Source: Dendrobium chrysotoxum
Taxonomy: Eukaryota > Streptophyta > Magnoliopsida > Asparagales > Orchidaceae
Assembly: GCA_019925795.1 (NCBI GenBank)
Contig: CM034300.1
Location: forward strand, 71,155,021 to 71,219,020
DNA length: 64,000 bases
Direction: 5' to 3'
Positions 23,393 through 35,470 of this stretch are shown in pieces. The translations under genes were made by a program, and so were the position numbers. Each line of letters begins with the position of its first letter. The stretch's first letter is position 1. Below the pieces are notes generated by a model. It was not told the origin of the DNA and ran no database searches. It saw only the letters and a program-made list of their open reading frames with translations.

Positions 23393-23647
23393 GGGGGTGG
23401 TAGGAAGACCCTGACCACCGGCAGGCACCAGAGCCAGACTCAAAAAGGGTACAAACTCAGGCGGGGAGAAGGAGCGAGGCGGCTAGGGCAAAGTTGTGTG
23501 TTCGACTGTACTTAGGTTGATGCTTGTTTCTTTGCATTGGGTCCCACACGCTAATTTCAGCTTAAAGAATAAAGCTTTGTAGAGAAGTACAAACTACGTG
23601 TTTAGTAAGGGGGAGAGATGTCTAACAAACGGCTATGTGGTAGAAGG

Positions 23648-24095
23648 TAGGGGTGTCAATTTTAGGTCACGGGTCAGATTTGGGTCGAATCTGAAACTGA
23701 CCAGGCACTATTCAGGTCAACCCGAACCCGACCCATTTTTGCAAACGGGTCAGTTTTTCGGACCCGAACCCGAACCGCTTCGGGTCTGCGTCAACCCGAC
23801 CCGACCTGAATGACCCGGTGCCAACAAAAAACTACTAGTTTTTGGGTCCAAAAATGGATCAATTTCTGCTTTTCCGGTCAAAACCAGGTCATAAATGGGT
23901 CAATCTCGGGTTGCCAGATCAAAAACGGGTCAATTTCAGGTCAACGGGTCAACCCGAACCCGACCCGATTTTTGTAATGGGTCAAATTGTTGAACCCGAA
24001 CCCAACTCGTTTCGGGTTCGGGTCAACCCAAATCCAAAATTTTTGGGTCGGGTTCGGGTTAGATTTTTGGGTCGGGTCTAATATTGACACCCCTA
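23648..24095. mobile_element. hAT-type non-autonomous element, GGGTC family, copy 2 (448 bp)
   Basis: The perfect terminal inverted repeat TAGGGGTGTCAA / TTGACACCCCTA is flanked by GTAGAAGG (23640-23647) and ATAGAAGG (24096-24103), an 8-bp duplication with one transition that is characteristic of hAT insertion. The interior is almost entirely GGGTC/GACCC and ACCCGAACCCGAC-like blocks. There is no transposase. Confidence 0.88.
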
Positions 24096-24449
24096 ATAGA
24101 AGGATTTAAAAAAGTATTTTAATATATAGTTTAAAATAAATATTAAATATTTAAAGTTGTTTCATTAATTATACAATAAATTCAAAAATATTATTTTTTT
24201 ATATTTATAAAGCAAAATAAACCTAAAGTTTTTAAGTAAACCTAAGGCAAGGCAATAAGGGGATTGATCCGGTTAAAATGATTTCACTAGTATTTTTCAT
24301 TAGTTTAGATGATGCCTTTCTGCAGGGGAAAGCATTGGCTCAATGTAGTAAATATACATCATATAGAGCACATTATATATTTGGAGATTGGAGAATTCAA
24401 TGACATGATAGATGTTTTAAAGAGATCGTTGGCATGCTCATTTGGGTTA

Positions 24450-24665
24450 TAAGACTGTAGTCAAGCGACGGTGGTTATAGGGATATAGTCTGGCGACTAA
24501 GGAAGGAATGACTGTAGTTGGTGGGTGACGGAGGTCAAAGGGACCATAGTTGATGGGCGACGGAGGTTGGAGGGACCATAGTTAGTGGACAACAGAGGTC
24601 GGAAAGACCGTAGTCATATAACTGAGGACAGAGGGATTGTAGTTGGCGGGAGATAGAGGTCAAGC
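24450..24665 (+). repeat. Minisatellite, unit about 32 bp
   Basis: Diverged tandem units of the form gggaccatagtt(g/a)..gg.gacggaggt. Two consecutive units start 32 bp apart (24540, 24572), the next at 24604. Outer units are more diverged. No coding sense is apparent. Confidence 0.75.
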
Positions 24666-25591
24666 GAAGACCCAACATTGGTGGCCGAATGGAGGACCGA
24701 TGATGATGGTCCCGAATGACAAGGGTTTGCTGATATTGATGCCTTGGTGGAGCTTTAGGATTCTTCAAGCTTTAGTGCTCTCTTATTCTCTAACCCAAGG
24801 TCCAAGCCTCCCAAAATCTAAGCTCCTTTCATGTTAGAAGTGGGAGTCTACTTATAGATTTTGAGAGTGGCATTATCTGTAAATATGGAGAAGATCCGGG
24901 GCAAATTCACAGTGCTCCATTGAACGACCCATATTGATTTCCTTGATCATGGAGTGTTTATCAAGTATTTATGTGCCTTAATGATATCAAAATTAAGCAA
25001 TCTTGGGCTTGTTGGATTTCTCTATTCCAGTCACTCAATTCAACTATAAACATGCCATATTTGGATATCATTTGGTAATATAATTAATGCACTAAAGCTT
25101 TCAAATATATTTTATGCCTTTGATTTGAGCCCATTTGGGTTCTGATTGGACCAATTCTGGTATCGTTAAATTCATCTTGTCGGGACGTTCAGTTTAATTA
25201 TAAGTTTGCTAAGATTGGAATTTAAATGGTCCCAAATTTAATTTTGATATTTTCCAATTTAAACATGCGTCGAGTTCCATGTTGGATAAGGGCGATTTTT
25301 GGTGACATATCAAATATATATCAAAGTAGTCTCATTCTTGTGAAAAAAGCACTAACAATATATTACTTGTTGAAGAATTTGTCGATAAAATTATTTATAA
25401 ATATATAGGGGATAATTTCACTATTAATCTTGATATTCATAAGGCCTATTAAAGATTAGGTGGGATTTCATTTTTAATCATTTGGCTTTACTCTAAATTG
25501 AATTCCCTTATTCAAAATTGTTTTTTTAATTTTTTATTTTCAATTCTATTTATTGGGTTTGATGTGGAGTTCTTTAGCTCACAAAGAAGAT
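24666..25591. other. AT-rich intergenic DNA
   Basis: Nothing recognised: no transposon terminus and no exon-like frame. Confidence 0.5.
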
Positions 25592-25594
25592 TTA

Positions 25595-25724
25595 GGCTTC
25601 ATTTGGGACAGCTTTCTTATTGTGTTTTTTTTTTTAAATTTGCATAAATTTTTTTTTAGCTATAAATTTTTGTACTAGTAAGCTGTTTTTAAAAAACAGT
25701 AAGAAAATTATCCCAAATGAAGCC
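25595..25724. mobile_element. Tourist-like MITE, best copy (130 bp)
   Basis: Inverted ends GGCTTCATTTGGGACAGCTT and the complement of ...TTATCCCAAATGAAGCC are flanked by TTA on both sides (25592-25594 and 25725-25727). The trinucleotide duplication and GGCTTC...GAAGCC ends indicate the PIF/Harbinger (Tourist) class. This is the reference copy for the relatives at 14983, 15455, 17037 and 25809. Confidence 0.82.
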
Positions 25725-25808
25725 TTAGAAAATGTGATCCAACCAGTCCCTGTATATTAATTATTCCTTATGAATTTTTATTGGAAGCCTTTAAAATATT
25801 TAGTCTAA

Positions 25809-25939
25809 AGCTTCATTTAGGACAACTTCCTTACTATTTTCTAAGGCAACTTTGTAGTAAAAATTTTATAATTCAAAAAAAAAAAAATTAATAAAAAACT
25901 ATCTTAGAAAGTAGCACAAAAGTTATTTCAAACCAAGCC
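25809..25939. mobile_element. Tourist-like MITE, degenerate copy
   Basis: The left end AGCTTCATTTAGGACAACTT and the right end TTATTTCAAACCAAGCC match the family of the neighbouring copy 85 bp upstream, with transitions at several positions. The duplication is imperfect (TAA against TAT). The DNA from here to 26284 is AT-rich with no gene. Confidence 0.6.
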
Positions 25940-26284
25940 TATATCCCACTATATTTTTCAATGTGAGATATGAGATGAATACCACTCACATGACCTTTGT
26001 TAATGATTTATCTTTATTAATGGAACTAAAATGTCATTACAGCACCTCACACATAATCTTCTCTCTTTCAAGAAATCGTCTGATCTAATTACCATCAATA
26101 AGAACAAGAGCGTTTATGCTACACCAAAAAAAGTTATATCTAATATTAATCATATGATTAAACTCACTATGATTGATAGGAACCTCTTCACCTATAACAT
26201 ATAGGCAACCCTTTCAAAAACAATAAAGATTTGTTTCTTATTTGATAAACTCTACAATAAAATGAAAATATTAAACTTTATATT

Positions 26285-28897
26285 TGTAAAACCCAAAAAA
26301 TGCCGATCGTAAGCATCACATTCATTTCGATGCTCTGCGACGAAAATAGACAAATTTTTGAAGTTGTCAGAATTTGATGAAATAATTTTTATAAAATTCT
26401 AAATAAAATTTCAAGCGATTTGATATAAAGAACATAGGGTTAATTTGATACGATTTTGAAATTAAAAATCGACGAGGGTTATTTAAGGCCAAAAGATTAA
26501 ATAGCCCTCTTAACTCTTAAGAGGGTTTATGAAAGTAAGGGTACGTGCATCATTGGCATTTCCTAATACTCCAAAAGAGCTTAAGGGACCAAAATATTCG
26601 GTCCCTTCCCCATTTGTTTTGACCGGTCAAGGGAGAGAGCAAACAAGAAAGGGAGAGGGCGGAAGCTTGGAGTTTTGGCGAAAGGCGGCCGGTGGTTTCT
26701 GGTGGCAGTTCTTGAGAAAAATCAAGGGAAAAGCCTAAGGAAGAAGAGGGTAAGTTTCCAAAACAAAAAATCTCTTATATTTTCTTAGATTTTCTTAAGT
26801 TAAAAATCTAGGATTTTTCCAAATGCTTGAAATTTTAAAATGGAATATTTGGAAAAGCTTAATAAAGATTTTCTGAACCCTAATTCTTATTTTCTCAAGA
26901 GTTTGTGAGAGCTCCAAATTAGGGCTCTTTTTCAAAATGAAATTTCTTTGAAATTGCTTTAACGAAAGTGGTTTCTATTGATATTAGGAAAATTCTTATG
27001 GGTTTAGATTGAACTTTCATGAAAAAATTTCAAGTTTTGAAATTAGGATTTTTTTGAAAATTTAAGTCTTTAAGAGTGCTTTCACAAATATCATTCCTAA
27101 TAGCCTTAGGAATGTTTCTTTTAGGGTAAAATTAGGGTTTAGCGCAATTTCTCATTTTCCTAAATTTTTATTAAAGAAAATCCAAAAAATTTTATGCCCA
27201 AATTATTAATTAGGTAAAGAAGAAGTTTTAGAATGATTATGTGATGGAAATAAAGGAAATTAGAATTTCAAATGTAGGGTTTTAGGGCAAAACCAAAATT
27301 TCATGTCAATTTAATTTAAATTACTTAATTATAAAGTAATTATAAAGTGTTAGAAGGGGAAATCTTGGATTTGGACAAAAATTTGGGCTTTACAAAATTA
27401 GGATTAATTTAAATCCAAAAATAATTACATTATAATGACAAATATAATTAAGGTTAATGTTAAAATGAATTAAGGATTCATGTTTATGATAAGTGACAAC
27501 TAATGAACATTAGAATGACAATTAAGAATTTAGGCTAATGTTAACTTAAGGATTATGTTAATGACATTAATTTATGTTATTGATAATCATGATAATTAAT
27601 GAAAAGAAATTAAGATTAGACATTTATTTATGTATGACATTAATATGTTAATGACTTCTTTTATGTTAAGGATATTAAAATGTTCTTTTAATAACATGAA
27701 TTATGGTTAAACAAGCATGTTAATGAACATGAATTAAGGTTGTTATTGGATGATCAAGTTACAATTTTTTAGGTCTTGAAAAGGGAAGTGGTAAGGAGAG
27801 ATCATCGCGAGGTTAGACGATGATTTATACGCATTACGAGATTTATTTGCTTGTTTTGAGGTAGGTACATTTAACTCTCCAAGTTCAATAATTTTTATGC
27901 TATTTTAACAGTAAAATACCTTGTGATATGTTTTAGCATTAGCATAGCATATTAAATTCTTTATTTTTAAATGAAAATAGTATACTGGTATGTTTAGAAA
28001 TTATTGGCTTGTTTAGGAGTTCCACATTTTAATTCAAAATGATTCTTCATGTAGACTTGCATAAAAAAATAATGGTTAGAAGAATATAATTGATATGTAT
28101 GTTAGTCACTATCTTATGAAAAATTATTGCCTGTGAAATTGTGCTTGTTGAGGCAGAGTACCAATATGGTGCATTAGCACAATATGACTCTTCGGAGCAA
28201 TAAGGCTCTTCAGGGCAATATGATAAAGAAAAATAATATGGCCAATATATATGTGTACATGATCAGTATAATTTTGGTACTTTGATATGAGTGTATAGAA
28301 TACGAATAAGATAAATGTATAAGTATATGTATACATAAAATAAAGACAAGTTGAAAAGCATGAAAGGAAAAAAGTATGAAGTCATATAGATATAGGTGTA
28401 CGACTACCTTTGTATGACACTATGTTGTTTAATTCTTTAGTTACCTGTTATTCAGTTTCATAATAAAGCATGCATATTGATCTTCTTTACATTGTGATTG
28501 AAATTGGTAGAGTTACTTGATACCTGCTGAGCATTAGCTCACTCCCTAGTTTTGAAATATTTTCACGAAAACCTGTAAATCCGTAATGACAGACAGACTA
28601 CCATTCACTTACCGCCGTAGGGAGACGTCTGGTGACAAGTTCTTTTATTATTTTGATGTTTTGTAATAGATGGACACATAGGATGACATGATAGTGTCCC
28701 TATTTTGTAACAGACTTTTATATACATATTTATAAATAAATGAAATAAAAGAGAAATGTTATTTGGAAATTTTTTGTGGCTCTTTCTTATATTGCTTTAG
28801 ATGATTATATTAAATGTTACATTGAAATGTTTCAAATTTTTCATCTGACATCTGTTCCCATCTCATTTAAACGAGCTTATCAGGCCGGGTCATGACA
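26285..28897 (+). repeat. 5' LTR of the gypsy element (2,613 bp)
   Basis: It starts TGTAAAACCC and ends ...GGGTCATGACA. It aligns along its length with the 3' LTR except for a 435-bp segment (27617-28051) absent from the 3' copy. The 69-codon frame at 26529 recurs in the 3' LTR at 33801 as plain LTR sequence and is not a gene. Confidence 0.93.
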
Positions 28898-28901
28898 AGA
28901 G

Positions 28902-28914
28902 TGGTATTGGAGAG
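28902..28914 (+). other. Degenerate primer-binding site
   Basis: TGGTATTGGAGAG occupies the position of the Met primer site TGGTATCAGAGC, four bases after the LTR end. Confidence 0.6.
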
Positions 28915-29034
28915 AGATTTAAAATGCCAATCAATATTAAGAGCCATTAGGATGATATTATAAGTCATAGAATATATAGGATGCAAGTTTCATAAAGCTA
29001 TTGAATTATTATATTATTTAATTGTCTTAGGGCC

Positions 29035-32000
29035 ATGGATCATGATCGTGATGCCATTGATAGTATCACTGAGCAAGATAGGAGGGAGGTTCTAGTTATC
29101 TCAGCAGTGGCACAACCTCCAAGTAGTGGTAGCAGTGCTACCATAGACACATTCACCCAAATGATGGAGCTGTGATGCAGTTGATTCAGCACTCTCAAGA
29201 TCAGCCACAGTCTACCTCCAGGGGTGAATCATCTGTAGACAAACATTTAATACTCTTTCAGGGCATGCGATAGCCTCTTTTTATAGGAGCAGAAGAGCAA
29301 GTTGACGCTGAAAATTGACTCATTAGGATCGAGAAGATTCTGGATGGTATGCACCGTCCAACTGATCGGAGGGTGACACTAACTACTTTTGCCTTGGACG
29401 GAGAGGCTGAAAGGTGGTGGAGAGGATAACTTTTGGAGAATATTCATGGCATGGCAGCATCTCATGCCTTATGGGAGGAGTTTGTGCCTCTTTCTGTGAG
29501 GAGGTAGATGTAGGATCGATTCATTCGACTAGTCTAGGAAGACCGCACAGTTATACAGTATGAAGCTGAGTTCACCATATTATCATCTTATGCAGCTCAG
29601 CTCATCCCTAGTGTTGAAGAGAAGTGCCACAGATTTTTATAAGGGCTTCGAGATATGATTCGCCAGCCATTGATTCCATTGGGTCTTGATAATTACTCAG
29701 TTCTGATTGAGAAGGCGATGAGGATAGAGATTGATCATTAGGCCATGCAGAAGCGTAGAGACTTTCATCAAAAGAAGAAAGGTTTCAAGAAGTACATGAG
29801 CTTCCAGACATATTCAGGAGGCTCTAGTCTGAAGAAGGCTAACACAGATAGTAGCAGGAGTTTGTCTAGTGCTAGAGCTTATGAGAAGTGTGGCAAGGTA
29901 CATAGAGGCGAGTGTCTTTCTAACACTAATGTCTGCCTTTGGTGTCACCAACCAGGACATATGGCTATGAACTACCTGAGAGGTCAAAGGGAGAGGAAGT
30001 CCAGTGCTCCTCTACCTCAGCAAAGTACTAGTAGACAGCAGATTATTGGCAGGCCTATAGTACAGGAGTCTTTTACATTAGCACCTAGTCAGCTTACTAT
30101 ACGACTAGTTATTCAACTTCAGGTTTATGCCATCACACAACAAGAGGCCAGAGAATCTCCTGTTGTGATCATAGGTATCATTTATGTTCAAAGTCTACCC
30201 ATTAGAGTTCTTTTTGATACTAGAGAATTGCATTCACTTATTAATCATTGGTTTGTCAAGAAGCATGCAATTAGTGTCCATAATATGCCCATTACACTGT
30301 TAGTTTTGTTGTCTGATGGGTCCAGTGTGGTTGCCACAAGTATGTGTTCAACACTACTTTCTATTTGCGACAGGGAGTGGAGTTCGATGCTGATTTTACC
30401 ATATTACCACTTTTAGAATTTGATGTGATCCTAGGAATGGATTAGATGTCTAGCCAGTTTATCTCCATAGATTACAATAAGAAAGTAGTGAAGATCAAGA
30501 TTCTTGGAGAGGGGAAGCTTATATTTTAGGGTGATCGAGGTGTATAATCTATAATCATCTCATTCTTGAAGGCTTATAGCTTGATATTAAAGGGTTGCCC
30601 AAGCTTTTTAGCTCACGTAAGGGATACTTAGAAATAAGTGTTGGACCTGAATGAGATTATCGTGGTAATGAAATTCTTAAATGTGTTCCCTAAGGTTTTG
30701 CATGGAATGCCTCATGTTAGAGAAATTGACTTCTCTATTGATTTTGTTGCCTGGTGTTGAGCCTGTTTCGAAAGAACCATATCGCATGATACTTAAGGAA
30801 CTACAAGAGCTCAAAGGTCAATTATAGGAGTTATTGGAGAAAAGATTTATTCTCCCAAGTACCTTACCATGGGGAGCACCCATTCTTTTTGTTAAGAAGA
30901 AGGATGGTAGCATACGGCTCTATATTGATTATAGAGAATTGAACAAGCTTACTATCAAGAATAAGTATCCTTTGTCGAGGATAGATAACTTATTTGATCA
31001 GCTTATAGGAGCTACAATCTTTTCCAATATTGACTTGAGGTCCTGCTACTATCAGTTAAGAATTAGAGAGGAGGATATCTCTAAGACAGCTTTTAGCTCA
31101 AGGTATGGACACTATGAATGCACAGTATTATCTTTTAGGCTAACAAATGCTCTAGCTGCTTTTATGGATCTAATGAATCAGGTTTTTAAGCCAATGCTCG
31201 ATAGTTTTATCATTGTCTTTATAGATAATATTTTGATATATTCATTTGATGAAGAACATCATGCCAATCATCTACAGGTTATGTTGAAGATTTTAAGAGG
31301 TAAAGAATTATATGTCAAGTTCACTAAGTGTAACTTTTGACTAAAGAGCATAATATTTATGGGTCATGTGAATAGTAGTGAAGGCATTACTGTTGATCAA
31401 CATAAGGTGCAGGCTATAGTTGAGTGGCCTAGACCAATGATCGTTACTAAGATACAAAATTTTCTTGGGTTAGCAAGCTATTATAGAATATTCGTTGAGG
31501 GGTTCTCCAAGATTATTGCACCATTAAGTAGGCTAACTAAGAAGGTAGTGAGGCTTGAGTGGAGTAATCAATGTAAAAAAAGCATTTTAAGAGTTGAAGA
31601 CTTGCTTGATGACTATACTGATCCTTACTATTCCTTCAAGCACTAAAGATTTTTAGATTTTTAGTGACACATCACTAAGGGGCTTAGGATGTGTCTTGAT
31701 GCAGCATGAAAAAGTAGTTGCATATGCCTCTAGGCAATTGAAAATTATGAGAAGAACTACCCAACGCATGATTTAGAGCTTTCTGTAGTAGTCTTTGCTC
31801 TGAAGATTTGGAGGCACTACCTATATAGGGTGCGTTGTGAAGTATTTACTAATCACTAGAGATTAAAGTATATCTTTACGTAGAAAGAGTTGAATGTAAG
31901 GCAGAGGCGATGGATGGAATTACTTAATAATTACGATCTGGATATTTAGTATCATCTATGGCGGATCAATGTCATTGTTGATGTCTTAAGCAGAAAAATG

Positions 32001-33480
32001 CCTATAAAGGTAAATTGCTTATTGACCCAACAGGAAAAGTTGATTGAGGAGATGGAATGCTTGGAGTTGTTTATAATACTTCCTATAACTGAGAATGTGG
32101 GATGTTTAGGTCAGATGACAATGCAGTCTGATCTGAAGAGTAAGATAGCTGAAGACTTGCTAAGGGATCTTGATTTTATGAAGATTATTGATTTTGTAAG
32201 GGCAGGCTATGAAGAGGATTTTACTATTGATGAGGATGATCTTCTGTGGTATAAAGGTAAAGTTTGTGTGCCAAATATGTATGACTTGAGGAGGAATGTT
32301 CTCTATGAAGCCCATCACTCTGTCTATACCATTCATCGAGGTAGCAACAAGATATATCAAGACCTGAAGGGCTTATTTTGGTGGCCTAGGTTGAAGAGGA
32401 GTGTAGCTAATTATATTGTGAAGTGTGCCACTTGTCAATTAGTCAAGGCTAAGCATCAAAAGCCAAGTGGATTACTTTAACTGTTGCCTATCCCAGAATG
32501 GAAGTGGGATGATATTACGATGGATTTTGTGACAGGCTTATCGAGATCTCAATAGGGTCATGATGATATTTGGATGATTATTGATAGACTTATAAAGTCT
32601 GCTCACTTGTCACCTATTCAACAGACTAACTCAATTGAGAAGTTAGCAATGTTGTATATTGCAGAGATTATTCGCCTGTATGGTGTACTAAAGTCTATAG
32701 TATCTGATCATAATGGTAGCTTTACAGCATTCCATCTTCAAATTGATGGACAATCTGAGCAGATTATACAAACTCTTAAAGCTTTTCTTAAATTGTATGT
32801 CCTTGATTTTAGTGGAGGCTGAGAATCTCACGTTCCTTTGATAGAGTTTGCTTATAATAATAACTTTCAAGCCAGCATAGGAATGGCTCCATTTGAAACA
32901 CTCTATAAAAGAAAATATAAAACACCTTTATGTTGGGCTGAAGCATGCGAAAGAAAATTAATTGGCTCCAATTTGGTTGATGAGGCTACTAATAAGATCA
33001 AAATTATCAAAGATAGGCTGCGAGCAGTACAAGATAGGCAGAAGAAGTACTATGATGTTAAGCACCGCTCTATGGAATTCAATATGGGATATTTTATTTT
33101 TATTAAGATTAAGCTCATGAATAGTGTACTATATTTTGACAAGATTGGCAAGCTTAGTCCCCATTATATTGGTCCTTTTGAGATTGTAGAAAGAATTAGA
33201 AATGTGGGATATAGATTGGCCTTGTCAGGTAATATGTATGCTGTACACGTGTTTCATATTTCTTTCCTAAGAAAATTTATATCAGATGATCCTACTAAAA
33301 TCATAACGGAACCTGTGGACATACAGTTAGATCTTACTTATGTTAAAGAGCCAGACCTTGGAGTATAGTATGAAACAACTCTGAAGCAGAGACATACCTT
33401 TTTTCAAGGTTCTATGGAAGCATGGATCTAAGAGGGACGCTACATGGGAGAAGGAATAAAAAATGAGGAAATGCTATCCT
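29035..33480 (+). pseudogene. gypsy gag-pol, heavily mutated
   Basis: An ATG at 29035 opens a Gag (MDHDRDAIDSI...) that shifts frame before the Retrotrans_gag region (about 29330-29740). Pol stays mainly in one frame from 29745. The nucleocapsid knuckle CLWCHQPGHMAMNY has lost its last Cys. Protease DTG is now DTR (30216-30224). RT motif FIDD is FIDN (31218-31229), losing a catalytic Asp. RNase H (about 31640-32000) needs a frame change. Integrase keeps HH...CC (HHSVYTIHRG...CATCQ, 32310-32440). Its core lacks roughly 20 residues between SDHNGSFT and FHLQIDGQSE. Many in-frame stops are present (for example 31338, 31646, 32480 and 32822). No active enzyme could be made. Confidence 0.88.
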
Positions 33481-33546
33481 CATCTCTTTGATTAAGGTAT
33501 ACTTTGCCCCTCTTATTTTAATTTCAAGGATGAAATTTTTATTTAT

Positions 33547-33555
33547 AGGGGAGAA
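33547..33555 (+). other. Polypurine tract of the gypsy element
   Basis: AGGGGAGAA lies next to the 3' LTR start. Confidence 0.75.
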
Positions 33556-33556
33556 T

Positions 33557-35470
33557 TATAAAATGTAAAAAATGTCGATTGTAAGCATCGCACACATTTC
33601 GATGCACTACGATGAAAATTAGTAAATATTTAAAGTTATCAGAATTTGTTGAAATAATTTTTATAAAATTCTACATAAAATTTTGAGCAATTTGGTATAA
33701 AGAACTTAGGGTTAATTTGGCACAATTTTAAAATTAAAAATCAATGAAGATTATTTAAGGCCAAATGACTAAATAACCCTCTTAACTCTTAAGAGGATTT
33801 ATGAAAGTAAGGGCACATGTGTCATTAGCATTTCCCAATACACCAAAGAGCTTAAGGGACCGAAATATTAGGTCCCTTCCTCATTTATTTCGGCCGATCA
33901 AGGGAGAGAGCGAACGAGAGAGGGAGAGGGTGGCGGCTTGGAGTCTTGGCGTGCGGCGGCAAGCGGTTTCTAGCGGTGGTTTTTGAGAAAAATTAAGGGA
34001 AAAGCCTAAGGAAGAAAAGGGTAAGTTTCCAAAACAAAAAATCTCTTATATTTTCTTAGATTTTCTTAAGTTAAAAATTTAGGGTTTCTCCAAATGCTTG
34101 AGATTTTAAAATGGAATGTTTGGAAAAGCTTAATAAAGATTTCTTAAACTCTAATTCTTATTTTCCCAAGAGTTTGTGAGAGTTCCCAATTAGGGCATTT
34201 TTTCAAAACAAAATTTCTTTGAAATTGCTTTCACGAAAGTGGTTTCTATTGATATTAGGAAGATTCTTATGGGTTTAAATTAAACTTTCATGAAAAATTT
34301 TTAAATTTTAAAATTAAGATTTTTTTAAAAATTTATGTCTTTGAAGGTGCTTTCACAAATATCATTCCTAATAGCCTTAGGAATGTTTTTTTTAGGGTAA
34401 AATTAGGGTTTATCATAATTTCTCTTTTTTTCTAAATTTTTATTTAAGAAAATCTAAAAATTTTTATGCCCAAATTATTAATTAGGTAAAAAAGAAGTTT
34501 TAGAATGATTATGTGATGGAAATAAAGGAAATTGGAATTTCAAATATAGGGTTTTAGGGCAAAACCAAAATTTCATGTCAATTTAATTTAAATTACTTAA
34601 TTATAAAGTAATTATAAAGTGTTAGAAAGGGAAAATCTTATATTTGGACAAAAAATTGGATTGCATAAAATTAGGATTAATTTAAATCCAAAAATAATTA
34701 TATTATAATGATAATTATAATTAAGGTTAATATTAAAATGAATTAAGGATTCATGTTTATGATGAGTGACAATTGATGAACATTATAATGATAATTAAGA
34801 ATTTAGGCTAATGTTAACTTAAGAATTATGTTAATGAAATTAATTTATATTATTGACATTCATGATAATTAATGAAAATGAATTAAGATTAGACTTGCAT
34901 AAAAATATAATGTTTAGAAGCATATGATTGATATGCATGTTAGTCATATATCTTATAAAAAGTTATTGCATGTAGAATTGTGCATGTTGAGGGGGAGTAC
35001 CAATAGAGTGTCTTAGCATAATATGACTCTTCGAAGCAATATGGCTCTTCGGAGTAATATAATAAAGAAAAATGATATGGCCAATATGTATGTATACCTT
35101 ATAAGTATAATTTTGATACTCCGATACAGGTATATAGAATATGAATAAGATAAATGTATAAGTATATGTATACAGAAAATAAAGACAAGTTAAAAAGCAT
35201 GAAATGAAAGAAGTAGGAAGTTATATAGGTATAGGTGTACGGCTACCTTTGCATGACACTATACTATTTAATTCTTTAGTTACTTGTTGTTCAATTTTAT
35301 AGTAAAGCATGTATATTGATCTCTTTTATAGTATGATTAAAATTGGTAGAGTTACTTGATACCTGCTGAGCGTTAGCTCACTCCCTAATTTTGGGATATT
35401 TTCAGGAAAACATGCAAATCCATAATAACTGACAAACTACCATTCACATACCGCCGTAAAGAGACACCTA
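33557..35470 (+). repeat. 3' LTR of the gypsy element, left part
   Basis: It begins TATAAAATG, where the 5' LTR has TGTAAAACC (TG decayed to TA). It lacks the 435-bp segment present in the 5' LTR; the junction is a single TAGAC at 34890-34894. It is cut at 35470 by the nested element. The remaining 270 bp of the LTR resume at 42513. Confidence 0.9.

Larger units (their letters stand above)
18024..23549 (-). mobile_element. L1-type LINE, near full length, minus strand (LINE 1)
   Basis: A 5.5-kb non-LTR retrotransposon. The poly-A tail appears as a run of 19 T at 18022-18040. A 14-bp target duplication GCTAATTTCAGCTT lies at 18010-18023 and 23550-23563. The order is a short 5' UTR, ORF1 (RNA-binding, zinc knuckle) and ORF2 (apurinic-type endonuclease, RT, C-terminal zinc domain), as in plant L1 elements. 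The presence of both ORF1 and the 5' end shows that insertion was essentially full length. Nonsense and frameshift changes make it inactive. LINE 2 (43178-52220) belongs to the same family. Confidence 0.93.

Noticed and set aside
26529..26738. 69-codon frame repeated at 33801-33986, which looks like a conserved small protein
   Set aside because: Both copies lie at the same position in the two gypsy LTRs, so the similarity reflects LTR duplication and not protein constraint.
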